A stretch of 64,000 nt of DNA from Flavobacterium sp. UGB4466 (GTDB lineage Bacteria; Bacteroidota; Bacteroidia; Flavobacteriales; Flavobacteriaceae): positions 1-64,000 of the forward strand of contig NZ_CAGKLC010000021.1 in assembly GCF_903469665.1 (NCBI RefSeq), given 5' to 3'. The notes beneath the pieces were generated by a model. That model was given only the letters and a program-made list of their open reading frames with translations. It had not been told where the DNA came from and ran no database searches. The stretch's first letter is position 1. The number at the start of each line of letters is the position of its first letter. Below, one piece after another: positions 9,284-19,001 of the stretch. The position numbers were made by a program, and so were the translations under genes.

Positions 9284-10873
9284 ATGCAAAAAAAGACAAA
9301 CGCAGTTCTTAAATATATAAAAGAGGGAGTTCTTTTTTATATTTTAGTGTTAATGGTTAGTTGTCAAGATGACTTACACCATAGTGAAGACAAGAATACC
9401 TTAAGTCTTCATAGTAATTACGAAATAACAGATGGTACTATTAAAATTGAAAGCAAACAAAGGTTAAAAGCTATTCTGTCTTCATATCAGAATGATATAA
9501 AAAATCAAGATGATTTTAATGACGAAATCAGAATAATTCAAAATAGAGGTTTTAAGCCTTTAACACCGATATTTGATCGGAATGATAATCAAAAATTAGA
9601 AGATTTTGTACGTGCAAAAAAAGCAAGACAACAAAAAACAAGTTCTACTCATAGCAAAAATATTGCAGAATCTGTAGATGAAGATTTTGATGTTGAGGAC
9701 GATTTGATACAAGACCCAGGCTTCGCTGCATTATTAAATGAGGAAAGAGAATTAATTATTGGCGATAGTTTATATAAATATACTGATCATGGATTATACT
9801 TCTGCCTAGAAAAAGACAGACAAAAACTTTATAATTATTTAAAAGATTTAAGTTCTTCATCAAAAAAAAATAATGGAATTGGAATGACTGCAAAGGTTCC
9901 GCAAGATAAAGATGGAATTTCTTTCTTTATACCAGAAGAAAGTACTTTTCAAATAGTTCCTAATTCAAATACACTAGGCCAAAGCTCTTTTTCTGGGCTT
10001 CCAACACCAAAATTAGCAAAATCGAGTTTAGAGATTTCGAGAATAGATAAGGATGGTTTTTTTGAAAAAATATTTGGTGAAACTGAAGTCGATACTGAAG
10101 ATTTTGATGACGGTCGTAGAATTAAAGTTAAGTTTTGGAATCAAAATTATTTCATATTTTCTTCTTTAGGTTGTAGTGCCAGATTTCAAAAAAGAGTGAA
10201 GATTCTAGGTATTTCGGGTTGGCAAAAATCATATGCTGATCAGATTGAACTAGGCATTAATGATATTTCCTATGATTATAATTTTAATGTACCTGTTTAT
10301 AATGCTGCTAAATATAATTATGAAAACTTTTTTATAGAAATAAACGGTGTAAAATATGTGGGATCAGGGAAGCAAATTATTGAATTTCCAAGTGGTTCAA
10401 CAAATTTCCCTTTCGCAGGGGCTTCCCCGCAAGAAGTAACAGTTCGCATATTTAATAAAGACTTATTTGATGTAAAGTATGATGCGAATAAAGTTTACAA
10501 TCAAGCGGTAGATTTAGCCGTAAAACAAGCATTTAAAAATATTGTATCACTTAATCCTTCTCAGGCATCACTTGCCAAGCAAGTAGAGAGTGGCGAACTT
10601 CTATATAAAGTAATTGCCGTAAATCCACTTTCTAATAAAGTTACTATATCTACACACGGAGTTAAATGGACAAACAATAATGATAATGCAATTACTCACT
10701 ACTTTGATTTTAATTTCCTTTTAACATATAAATCTAATTACAATAATCCCGAAGATTATTTAAAAGGATTACAAGGCTCAAGAAAATATACAAGCATTAG
10801 AGCAGATATTTATGGAGCTGCTCTTCATGATAACATATGGAAAGGGAGAAGATTGATTTTAGGGAATAAATAA
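9284..10873 (+). CDS. lipoprotein of unknown function
   Basis: 529 aa from the ATG at 9284; the frame opens one codon earlier with GTG. A lipoprotein signal ends in LVMVSC (Cys about residue 27), followed by a charged linker rich in D, E, K and S, so the protein is lipidated and probably outer-membrane attached. Residues of about 240-400 look beta-rich with aromatic/glycine alternation; no known domain is recognised. It starts the three-gene stretch lying between the two copies of the LytTR repeat, about 280 nt downstream of the first terminator, and is followed by two small barrel genes that may belong with it. Confidence 0.75.
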   Translation: MQKKTNAVLKYIKEGVLFYILVLMVSCQDDLHHSEDKNTLSLHSNYEITDGTIKIESKQRLKAILSSYQNDIKNQDDFNDEIRIIQNRGFKPLTPIFDRNDNQKLEDFVRAKKARQQKTSSTHSKNIAESVDEDFDVEDDLIQDPGFAALLNEERELIIGDSLYKYTDHGLYFCLEKDRQKLYNYLKDLSSSSKKNNGIGMTAKVPQDKDGISFFIPEESTFQIVPNSNTLGQSSFSGLPTPKLAKSSLEISRIDKDGFFEKIFGETEVDTEDFDDGRRIKVKFWNQNYFIFSSLGCSARFQKRVKILGISGWQKSYADQIELGINDISYDYNFNVPVYNAAKYNYENFFIEINGVKYVGSGKQIIEFPSGSTNFPFAGASPQEVTVRIFNKDLFDVKYDANKVYNQAVDLAVKQAFKNIVSLNPSQASLAKQVESGELLYKVIAVNPLSNKVTISTHGVKWTNNNDNAITHYFDFNFLLTYKSNYNNPEDYLKGLQGSRKYTSIRADIYGAALHDNIWKGRRLILGNK

Positions 10874-10919
10874 GTAAAAACGAGGTTAATTTATTTGGTT
10901 TGATTTTAAAATAATAAAA

Positions 10920-11459
10920 ATGAAAAGGCACATCGCAATTTTGTCATTATTATTAGGATTTGTGAATTTAAATGCACAAAATGAAAACGATTATTTGGAG
11001 AATAATTTGTTAAAAGTAAATATATTGTCTTCAGGTATTACATATGAAAGGAGTTTAAATAAGAATACGACATTATGTACAGACTTGAATCTTAATCTGT
11101 GGTTTTCTTACAATAGTAACTTAGGTAGTAATTTATTATTTACACCATATATAAGAGAACAATACAGGTACTATTATAATATTGAAAAAAGAAATTCAAA
11201 AGATAAAAATAGTAAAAAACAATTCGGCTAATTTTATAGCATTGAATGGAAGTTACTATCTAAGACCTATTGGTAATTCTGTACATGTAAGTGTATATGA
11301 TGGATTTACAGTTGCCCCAATTTGGGGGTTACAAAGGATGTATGAAACAGGGATAAACATTGGTTTGGTATTAGGTCCAAGTTATAATTTCGGGACAAAA
11401 AAAGAACCGTGGATTTTGTACCAGTAATTAATTCTACCCTGGGATGGGGTAATTGGTAA
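10920..11459 (+). pseudogene. small outer-membrane barrel protein, two compensating frameshifts
   Basis: The N-terminal piece (signal peptide MKRHIAILSLLLGFVNLNAQ, then beta-strand-like sequence) runs in one frame to about 11213. The sequence then continues sensibly one frame on (NNSANFIALNGSYYLRPIG ... LVLGPSYNFGTKK) and after about 11403 returns to the first frame (VDFVPVINSTLGWGNW, stop 11457-11459). Both switches sit in A-runs: 11214-11219 looks one A too long and 11397-11403 one A too short. Repaired, the protein would be about 179 aa with an intact C-terminal strand. Either a real double lesion or two homopolymer sequencing errors; the compensation makes the latter attractive. Confidence 0.7.
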
Positions 11460-11468
11460 ATAAAAAGT

Positions 11469-12122
11469 ATGAAAAATATTTTCACATTGTTTTTTTTAAT
11501 CTCATTAGGAACTTACGCACAAAAAATTAGACCTTTTGTTGGAGTTTCGGCCTACATTGATACAGACTTTGATGGATCACTTTTTGGCGATCTGAAAATG
11601 GGAGCGGAGTATAAATTAGTTTATTATTTGAAGCCGGAAATAGAAATTAATTATATGTTTGGAGCTCTTGAGAAACTTACTGATAGAGACAATACAGGAC
11701 TGCTTTTATCTGAATATTCGAAAAAAGTATCTGCCGTAAATTATAGTTTTTGTCCTAAAATTATTCTAGGGAATAAAAATGGCGATGGTACTGGGTATTT
11801 ACAAATTCTTCCTAAATATACTTATTCGAGCATTCAGGCAACCGGAAATAGATTATCTAGGAATCAGGGTAATTTGTCAAAACCTCTTGAAGAAAAAGAA
11901 AAAGTCTCCACTAATCAACATTCTTTCGGGATAGGTTTGGGATGTGCCATAGATTTGACAGATGACAACTCCCAGTCATTGGCAGTAAACATTTATTTTA
12001 ATAATATAAATTATGGAAGTGCACTAAATATGTTGAAACAAGATAGGAAATTTAAAACACAAGATGTGATTGGATTTGGTTTAAATTATTACTTTGTTTT
12101 CAAAAAAAAGAGCAGAGTCTGA
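11469..12122 (+). CDS. small outer-membrane beta-barrel protein
   Basis: 217 aa with a signal peptide (MKNIFTLFFLISLGTYAQ) and alternating polar/hydrophobic strands ending in FGLNYYFVFKKKSRV, typical of 8- to 10-strand OmpA/porin-like barrels in Bacteroidota. It begins 10 nt after the frameshifted barrel gene, so the two form an operon and may be distant paralogues. No specific function can be read from the sequence. A sharp junction with the LytTR duplicate follows 28 nt after its stop. Confidence 0.75.
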   Translation: MKNIFTLFFLISLGTYAQKIRPFVGVSAYIDTDFDGSLFGDLKMGAEYKLVYYLKPEIEINYMFGALEKLTDRDNTGLLLSEYSKKVSAVNYSFCPKIILGNKNGDGTGYLQILPKYTYSSIQATGNRLSRNQGNLSKPLEEKEKVSTNQHSFGIGLGCAIDLTDDNSQSLAVNIYFNNINYGSALNMLKQDRKFKTQDVIGFGLNYYFVFKKKSRV

Positions 12123-12149
12123 ATTCTACTAGATGCCCAGGTAAAAGAA

Positions 12150-12512
12150 CAGAGTGTAGAGAAATTTATCCGTTGGCAGGAAACCATGCAAAACCAGCAA
12201 ACCGATGATTTTCTGTTTGTAAAAGCTGATCGAAAGCATCATAAAATAGCCACCGAAAATATTCTTTACATTGAAGGACTTAAAGACTACATCAGGATTC
12301 ATACCAAAGGCGAAAAAATTATGGTTTTGGAAAACATGAAAGATATTCTCGAAAAACTTCCCCTAAATCAATTTGTTCGCATTCATCGTTCGTACATTAT
12401 TCCAAAAAACAAAATAAAAGTGATCGAAGGCAATCAGATACAATTGACTGGCGGTGAACAACTCCCTATTGGTGAAACTTACCGAAAACTGGTGAGTGAC
12501 TGGCTGAGTTAA
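12150..12512 (+). pseudogene. truncated duplicate of the LytTR response regulator
   Basis: Carries the last 120 codons of the regulator at 8226-8915 at over 99% nucleotide identity and lacks the receiver domain. The match begins abruptly at 12150. An in-frame ATG at 12186 would still allow a 108-aa protein consisting only of the LytTR DNA-binding domain, so a free-standing, phosphorylation-independent binder is possible. No promoter is evident directly upstream, apart from read-through from the barrel gene 28 nt away. Its own terminator follows at 12578. Confidence 0.85.
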
Positions 12513-12577
12513 GTGTTTAAAAATTGTAGTTGATTTATTGGATACAAATCGATTGCCCTTACTAAATTAATTTCAAG

Positions 12578-12606
12578 ACCTGTGAATCAAATTCACAGGT
12601 TTTTTT
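12578..12606 (+). terminator. Rho-independent terminator after the truncated LytTR copy
   Basis: A 10-bp stem (12578-12587 with 12591-12600, arm ACCTGTGAAT) with a 3-nt loop and a T-run from 12600. It is homologous to the terminator at 8971-9000 with some base changes. Confidence 0.83.
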
Positions 12607-12661
12607 ATGTTTTTATTGCGAAAACACACCGATTATTTCTTAAAACACACCAGTTATTGCT

Positions 12662-12697
12662 TTTGAAATTAATCTCGAATTCGATCCTATATATTTG
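12662..12697 (+). promoter_or_regulatory. possible promoter for the SusC operon (weak)
   Basis: TATATTTG at 12690-12697 fits the -7 motif TAnnTTTG. The nearest TTTG (12662-12665) is 24 nt away, one more than the usual range. It would give an untranslated leader of about 310 nt before the SusC start at 13015. The remaining part of the 502-nt gap 12513-13014 shows the terminator and AT-rich sequence but no small gene I can support. Confidence 0.3.
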
Positions 12698-13014
12698 GTA
12701 CAATTACGAAGAGAAAAGTCATAAAAACAAAATCTTTGTGCGTCATCAATCTTTATTCTTTGTAACGAATAGAAATTGTTGCACAACACCCTGAAATACC
12801 ACTTTAGCAGGGAACTATTTCCCAATTTTTTGTTGATACATTAGAAACTAAGATGCAATTTATTTACAGTATCTGTTCGAATTGTATAATGGCATTTGCT
12901 ATTTAAATACCACAACTTTTGTTTCAAGATAATAAGAAGAAAGAACTTAAATGCTTCTTTTATTCTTATACGATCAATTTCCCTGACTAACCAAAACCAT
13001 TAATTGTATATAGT

Positions 13015-16000
13015 ATGAAGAAAATGACTATGATGAAAGCCCGAACGGCATCTCTATTTTATTTAAAACGGACTTTGAAGGTCAAACTAACCGCATTTTT
13101 AATTATTGCTTCAATATGTGATGCTCAATCCGAAAACTACGATCGAAATACTAAAATTTCGAAAGAGCTTCCCCTTTATGGCCTTATGGGAAAAAGTACA
13201 GACCAAAAGAAGGTTGAGGGTGTCGTAAAAGACAATAAAGGCATGCCTTTGACCGGAGTGACAGTTTCAGTCAACGGTAGTAAACAGGGAACAGTTACTA
13301 ATTTTGACGGTAAATATGAAATTGCTGTAAATGAAGGTGATGTAGTAAGTTTTAGTTTTGTAGGTTTCGAAACTAAAACTATTAAGATTACCAATCAGGT
13401 TTTACTTAATGTTACTCTAGAACCCAGTACTAATAAACTGGACGAGCTTGTTCTGGTAGGGTATGGAAAGATGTCCCGGGATAAAATTACCGGTGCTGTA
13501 ACAAAATTGGATACCAAAGTATTAAAGAATACACAAAATGTATCTTTTGCAGATGCGTTGATTGGAGTTGTTCCCGGGTTATTTGTACAGGAAAATTTTG
13601 CCTCTCCGGATGCACCGCCTTCTATTTTATTAAGAGGTATTGGCTCGATAAGCGCCAGTACAGACCCTCTGATTGTTGTTGATGGTGTTCAGATGCCCAG
13701 ATCAGGATTGGGGGCTTTTGCCTTAAATGCTGCAGACATACAGGAAATTAGTGTTTTAAAAGATGCGGCATCAACCTCGATTTACGGATCTAAAGGAACC
13801 AATGGAGTCATAATGATCACTACAAAAAGAGGAAATAGGAATAACAGGCTGCAGGTTACTTTTAATACCAGACTTGGAGTGAAAACAGCAGATCAATCAT
13901 TCACCAATGACTTGATGACTGGTTCTCAGAAATTAGACTTTGAAGAATCACTGGGTTTTTATAAAACAAATCCGGCATTACTTCAAAGCAGAAGGGCATT
14001 AGGCAAAAATGTAAATTGGGCAGATTTGCTTTTAAAGAATGAAGTAAATAGGGAAAATGATATTTCTTTCTCCGGAGGTTCCGATAAAGCGAATTATTAT
14101 ACTTCTGTAACGTATAATAAGGTCGATAATATTTTTGGGGGTGATTATACAAGATATACGGCAAGCACTCGAATCGATTTTGATTTGGGGCGTAAATTAA
14201 AAGTTGGATTTTCAGGAAATTTCGGAAATGTAAAGGACGTGAATAAACGTACTGTAGGCTCTCCTTTTTCAAATGCATTTATGTTAAACCCATGGTTGAG
14301 TTTTCTTGATAATAAAGGAAATCCGTTAAGGCTTTTGGATGTTGGCAGTGCTGCGGGAGTTCCATACAATCCATTATTTGTAAGAGATAATACAATTGTA
14401 AATTCCAATCGAAAAAATATTGGAGGAAGTGTAAATTTGACTTATACACCTTTCAAATGGTTAAGTTTGAATGGAGTTTTAGGAGCTAATTATAATAACT
14501 CAAAGGGTAGTACTTTTGAGAAAGTACTTGTAAAAGGCGGAACACTAACCAGTTCTAGTGGTGATAACAATAACTATACAGCTACGCTAACAGCTACTAT
14601 AGCAAAGAAATTTGAAAAACATAGTTTTGACTTAGTATTGGGTAATGAAGTTAATGAATATGAAACCAACAGTCTTTCTGTACTGGCTAATACTTTTAAT
14701 TCTGATGCTATACAAATCATAAGCGCCGCAAAAACGATCACTTCAGCTACAGAACAAAAATCACAGGCGGGTTCGTTGTCGTATTTCTCACGACTAAATT
14801 ATAATTTTGATAATACTTATAACCTGTCATTATCCTTTAGAAGAGATGGTTCTTCCCGTTTTGGAGCGAATAACAAATATGCCAATTTCTGGTCAGTTGG
14901 TACATCCTGGAATGCTTATAAAAATTTATTTAAAGAGAATAAAATCGTAAGTTCTTTAAAATTCCGTGCCAGTATTGGTACTTCAGGAAATGACTTTATT
15001 GGAGATTTTGCTTCCCAATCCTTATATAGTTACTCTAGTCTATACATTTATGCAGGTAGCACCGTGCCATATCTGTCACGCGGAGAAAACCCAAATTTAA
15101 CCTGGGAGAAGAATTATAATAAGAACTTCGGTATTGATTACGGATTGTTTAATAATCGTATTTCCGGAACTGTTGATTATTATATCAGAGATACCAGAGA
15201 TCTATTAAACAATAAGCCAGTTCCGTTAACTTCAGGTTTTAAAGAGTTAATCTCTAATATCGGAAACTTTAGAAATGAGGGGGGTGAGATTAGTCTTCAT
15301 ACTGTAAATTTAAAAGGCAAAGATTTTAACTGGACCACTGATTTTAATATCGCTTTGAATAAGGGAACAGTTTTGGCCTTGTCCGACAAGAAAGATATTA
15401 TTAACAATGCGGGATCTACCGTATTCCAGGAAGGAAGTGCTATACGATCTTTTTATATTGCAGATTGGGCTGGTGTTAATCCGGTCACAGGTTTTAATCA
15501 GTACAGAACTCAGGATGGAACGCTAGTGGATTACAATACCAATAAAACGACAACCAACCTAACAGCAATTACTAACTTGAGACAGGTTAGCAACAAAACT
15601 GCTATGCCTAAATATTATGGAGGTTTAACCAATACGTTCAGATACAAACAACTTGACCTGTCAGTCTTGATATCTTATGCTGGCGGACATTATGTTTTGA
15701 ATGAAGGAATCTATAATTTATATAACAATCCGGCTTACAATCAAAGTACAGCTGTGCTTAATGCTTGGAAAAATTCCGGAGATCAGTCAAATATAGCTGT
15801 AAGACAAGTGAATACAGTTACCCCTACAGCATTCCTAGAGTCGGACTACAAAAATTCTACTCAATTTTTAGAGAATGCGAGTTACATTAAATTGAAAAAC
15901 TTGGCTCTGGGATATACACTTCAAAAAAATGTTTTAGAGAAAACAGGAATCGAAAGTCTAAGAATTTATGTTCAGGGACAAAATCTTTTTACCAAAACGG

Positions 16001-16104
16001 CTGTAACCTATATTGATCCGGAATATGCCACTGCGGCTGGAGGCATTGGACTTTCTTCATCCATTGTGAGAGCGTATTCTCTTGGATTTAATGCTAGTTT
16101 CTAA
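13015..16104 (+). CDS. SusC/RagA family TonB-linked outer-membrane protein
   Basis: 1029 aa. An N-terminal signal region of about 40 residues ends near ICDAQ. A carboxypeptidase-regulatory-like domain follows (about 66-135: VEGVVKDNKGMPLTGVTVSV ... VVSFSFVGFETKTI). Then come the SusC-type TonB-box/plug start (DELVLVGYGKMSRDKITGAV), the plug (SILLRGIGSISASTDPLIVV, STSIYGSKGTNGVIMITTKR) and a 22-strand-type barrel ending in VRAYSLGFNASF. It imports a ligand captured by the SusD lipoprotein encoded next. The length is normal for the family. The ligand is unknown, but the downstream amidohydrolase hints at an amide or peptide-like rather than glycan substrate (inference). Confidence 0.95.
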   Translation: MKKMTMMKARTASLFYLKRTLKVKLTAFLIIASICDAQSENYDRNTKISKELPLYGLMGKSTDQKKVEGVVKDNKGMPLTGVTVSVNGSKQGTVTNFDGKYEIAVNEGDVVSFSFVGFETKTIKITNQVLLNVTLEPSTNKLDELVLVGYGKMSRDKITGAVTKLDTKVLKNTQNVSFADALIGVVPGLFVQENFASPDAPPSILLRGIGSISASTDPLIVVDGVQMPRSGLGAFALNAADIQEISVLKDAASTSIYGSKGTNGVIMITTKRGNRNNRLQVTFNTRLGVKTADQSFTNDLMTGSQKLDFEESLGFYKTNPALLQSRRALGKNVNWADLLLKNEVNRENDISFSGGSDKANYYTSVTYNKVDNIFGGDYTRYTASTRIDFDLGRKLKVGFSGNFGNVKDVNKRTVGSPFSNAFMLNPWLSFLDNKGNPLRLLDVGSAAGVPYNPLFVRDNTIVNSNRKNIGGSVNLTYTPFKWLSLNGVLGANYNNSKGSTFEKVLVKGGTLTSSSGDNNNYTATLTATIAKKFEKHSFDLVLGNEVNEYETNSLSVLANTFNSDAIQIISAAKTITSATEQKSQAGSLSYFSRLNYNFDNTYNLSLSFRRDGSSRFGANNKYANFWSVGTSWNAYKNLFKENKIVSSLKFRASIGTSGNDFIGDFASQSLYSYSSLYIYAGSTVPYLSRGENPNLTWEKNYNKNFGIDYGLFNNRISGTVDYYIRDTRDLLNNKPVPLTSGFKELISNIGNFRNEGGEISLHTVNLKGKDFNWTTDFNIALNKGTVLALSDKKDIINNAGSTVFQEGSAIRSFYIADWAGVNPVTGFNQYRTQDGTLVDYNTNKTTTNLTAITNLRQVSNKTAMPKYYGGLTNTFRYKQLDLSVLISYAGGHYVLNEGIYNLYNNPAYNQSTAVLNAWKNSGDQSNIAVRQVNTVTPTAFLESDYKNSTQFLENASYIKLKNLALGYTLQKNVLEKTGIESLRIYVQGQNLFTKTAVTYIDPEYATAAGGIGLSSSIVRAYSLGFNASF

Positions 16105-16202
16105 TAAAAAAGGATCACAAAATATATTGTTATAAACGTTTATCCGCTAACAATAATGATAAAAGAATTTTTATTCAACAGAAAAAAAATGAAGAACAAC
16201 AT

Positions 16203-17602
16203 ATGAAGACAAATATAAAATTATTTTTTACGGCAGTGATAGTTACTTTTTTTAGCAGCTGCTCTAATGATATTATCAACAAAGAACCTCTGGATCAATT
16301 GGCTCCGGAAACACTTTTTCAGACAGAAGGCGGTTTCAGAAGTGCCTTAGACGGCGTTTATGCCGTTATGAAACAAGATTTTTACGGGTATTATTTTGGA
16401 ATTTATACTATTCCGGAAGCTATTAGTGACGATCTTTTAGGTTCTGCAAATTCAAAAGATTTCTCTTTCGATAACAGTTTAGGCGCCATGTACCCGTTGG
16501 CGTACAATAGTGCAACCGGTAATGTAGAGGGATTTTGGAGAATTTCTTATCAGGCTATTAATAATGTGAATACGATTATCAAGATGGCAAGAGCAAGTTC
16601 ATTACCCAATAAAGATGCTTTTTTGGGAGAAGCCTTAGGTATAAGAGCACTACTATACTATAATTTATACCGCTTTTATTCACCAGCTTATAGTATTGAT
16701 AAAAAAGCATTATCGGTACCCTATCGATTTGAAACGGATAAATTATTAGATGTAAAACCCAGGAGCACTTCAGCCGAAGTGATTCAGTTTATTCAGGCCG
16801 ATTTGAATGAAGCAGCAGCTTTAGCTACCAATACAGTTAACTCCTACAGAATTTCTAAGACGGCTATTTATGCATTGTCAGCCCGTGTATGTCATGAGAC
16901 AGCTGATTACAAAAATGCAATTGTATACAGTAATCTGGCATTAACAGATGCGAGATATAAATTAGATAACACACTGGCTGCTTTGCAAAAGGAATGGGAT
17001 AAGGACGATTCCGGTGAAATTATTTTCAGAATACGTTTTGAAATACTGAAATGGGACAAAATGCGGCACTTTTTGCCATACCGGTTCTTTCAAGTTATCC
17101 CTATTTAGTATCGACCGATTTAATCAATCTTTACGATAAAACTAAAGATTTACGATTTACAGTATATTTTAAAAATCATCCTACCATCGCAAACAGTTAT
17201 TATCCTAAAAAACAAGCAGGAACCCGAACCACAACTGCCTCGGCATCAGATCCCGGTAATATAGATTTAAAACTAATGAGAGTACCTGAACTGTACTTAA
17301 TATTGGCAGAATCATACTTACAGGGTAGTGACAATGCATCGGCATTAATTAACCTTAATAAATTAAGAAATGCCAGAGGTTTAGGAAATTATACAGGGAC
17401 CGATCTGGGTAAAGAAATTTTAAACGAGAGAAGAAGAGAATTAGCCTTTGAAGGCTTTAGATTTACCGATCTTAAAAGACTTGGATTAGGTTTTAAAAGA
17501 GCAGACGGTACTGGTTTATTGGCGAATGCTAACCGATTTGCATTGCCTATTCCACAAACTGAAATAGATCGTTCCGGGATTGCACAAAATCCGGGATATT
17601 AA
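16203..17602 (+). pseudogene. RagB/SusD family lipoprotein, single frameshift
   Basis: The first part (16203 to about 17040) has a lipoprotein signal (FFSSC) and SusD features (INKEPLDQLAPETLFQTEGG, EALGIRALLYYNLYRFY). The second part continues one frame over (MGQNAALFAIPVLSSYP ... KLRNARGLGNYTG ... EILNERRRELAFEGFRFTDL ... ALPIPQTEIDRS), giving the full SusD C-terminus. One A missing from the run at 17041-17043 explains the break; restoring it reads FENTEMGQNAAL. The repaired length of about 466 aa is normal. Partner of the SusC upstream as ligand-binding lid. Either a real inactivating lesion or a homopolymer sequencing error. Confidence 0.9.
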
Positions 17603-17689
17603 TGCCGATATTTTAGGAGGAAGTAATATTCCTATTTGAATACTACCTCCTATTCAACAGTTTTAACAATGGTATAAAATCCTTTTTAA

Positions 17690-18946
17690 ATGAAAAAGAA
17701 ACGAGTCCTTATTTTATGGTTTGTATTACTTACTGCGATAGTTGGACATTCACAAAGCAAACCAACGCAAGCTAAACTAAAACCTAAATTAACCATACTA
17801 AAGAATGGATTTATTTTTGACGATAATTTTGGGCTAAAGACTGGCAGTATCATAATTGAAGACAATCAAATTATAGATTTATTGTATACGAATGATCTTA
17901 GTAAATATCCGGAAGCCACAATAATTGATATCACTAGAAAATTTGTGATGCCGGGATTAATAGATACGCACGTTCATCTGGCAACAGTTCCTAATCTCAC
18001 TAGAGAAAAGAGTAATAAATACATGGAGGATCAGCTTTCTAAAATGATTTATGCCGGTATAACAACAGTTAGGGATATGACAGGAAATGCAATTATCCTT
18101 GCCGATTACAAGCAAGTGAGTGCCCTGAATCAACTGCCGGCGCCTTCCATTTTTTACGCAGCTCAGTTTGCGGGACCAGATTATTTTAATTTAGTGAGAA
18201 AGCATACTACAGAAAAAGATACTCCGTGGCAACGTACTATTACAGATACAACAAATATTAAAATAGTTGTGGCAGCAGCAAAAGGAGCAGGTGTGAGCGG
18301 AATAAAGATCTATAATGATTTAAGTGCCCGCATGATAAAAAAAATTGTAAAAGAAGCAAAAAAGCAGGGATTACAGAGCTGGAGCCATGCGGCAGTATTC
18401 CCAGCTACGCCAACCGATGTTGCCAATGCCAAAGTGAATTCGATGTCACATGCCTTTGATATAGCCTATGGCTTTTCTTCAGGGAAAATGGATCACTCAA
18501 AAAAAATACCTGCCATCGATACTATAAAAATGGACAAGTTATTACTCTTGATGAAAGCAAATAATGTGATACTGGATCCGACCAATTATCTGGCAAACAA
18601 CAATAAACTTTTTGATGGGATGAAAATAACTAAAAGAGCTCACGAACTCGGTGTTAAGATATCTACAGGAACAGATTGGCCTTATTTATTCGAAAAAGAC
18701 AATAGTGTCCCATTGTTCAAAGAGATAAAAATATTGACAGACAGCTGTGGTTTTACCAACAAAGATGTTCTCATAAGTGCTACACGAATTGGGGCAGAAA
18801 GTATTGGAGTACAAGACAGAGGGAGCATAGCTATAGGCAAACGTGCAGACCTTTATGTAATCAATTCAAATCCTTTACAGAATATTGAAAATTTGAAAGA
18901 TGGCTTTATGACCATTAAATCGGGGATCATTTATACGAAAGAATAA
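17690..18946 (+). CDS. exported amidohydrolase (imidazolonepropionase/prolidase-like)
   Basis: 418 aa with a signal peptide (MKKKRVLILWFVLLTAIVGHSQ). Amidohydrolase superfamily features in order: the N-terminal beta-sandwich; MPGLIDTHVHL with the metal-binding HxH at about 94-96; GVSGIKIYND with a candidate carbamylated or bridging Lys; WSHAAV; SMSHAFD; and the STGTDWP motif supplying the catalytic Asp; then the C-terminal GSIAIGKRADLYVIN typical of the family. It probably hydrolyses a cyclic amide or peptide-like compound in the periplasm. It lies 87 nt after SusD in the same operon, so its substrate is likely what SusCD imports (inference). Confidence 0.88.
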   Translation: MKKKRVLILWFVLLTAIVGHSQSKPTQAKLKPKLTILKNGFIFDDNFGLKTGSIIIEDNQIIDLLYTNDLSKYPEATIIDITRKFVMPGLIDTHVHLATVPNLTREKSNKYMEDQLSKMIYAGITTVRDMTGNAIILADYKQVSALNQLPAPSIFYAAQFAGPDYFNLVRKHTTEKDTPWQRTITDTTNIKIVVAAAKGAGVSGIKIYNDLSARMIKKIVKEAKKQGLQSWSHAAVFPATPTDVANAKVNSMSHAFDIAYGFSSGKMDHSKKIPAIDTIKMDKLLLLMKANNVILDPTNYLANNNKLFDGMKITKRAHELGVKISTGTDWPYLFEKDNSVPLFKEIKILTDSCGFTNKDVLISATRIGAESIGVQDRGSIAIGKRADLYVINSNPLQNIENLKDGFMTIKSGIIYTKE

Positions 18947-19001
18947 TTTTCAAAAAGGTTCCAATGAATAATTATAAAATAAAGTTTAAAAGAAAAATCT
19001 A

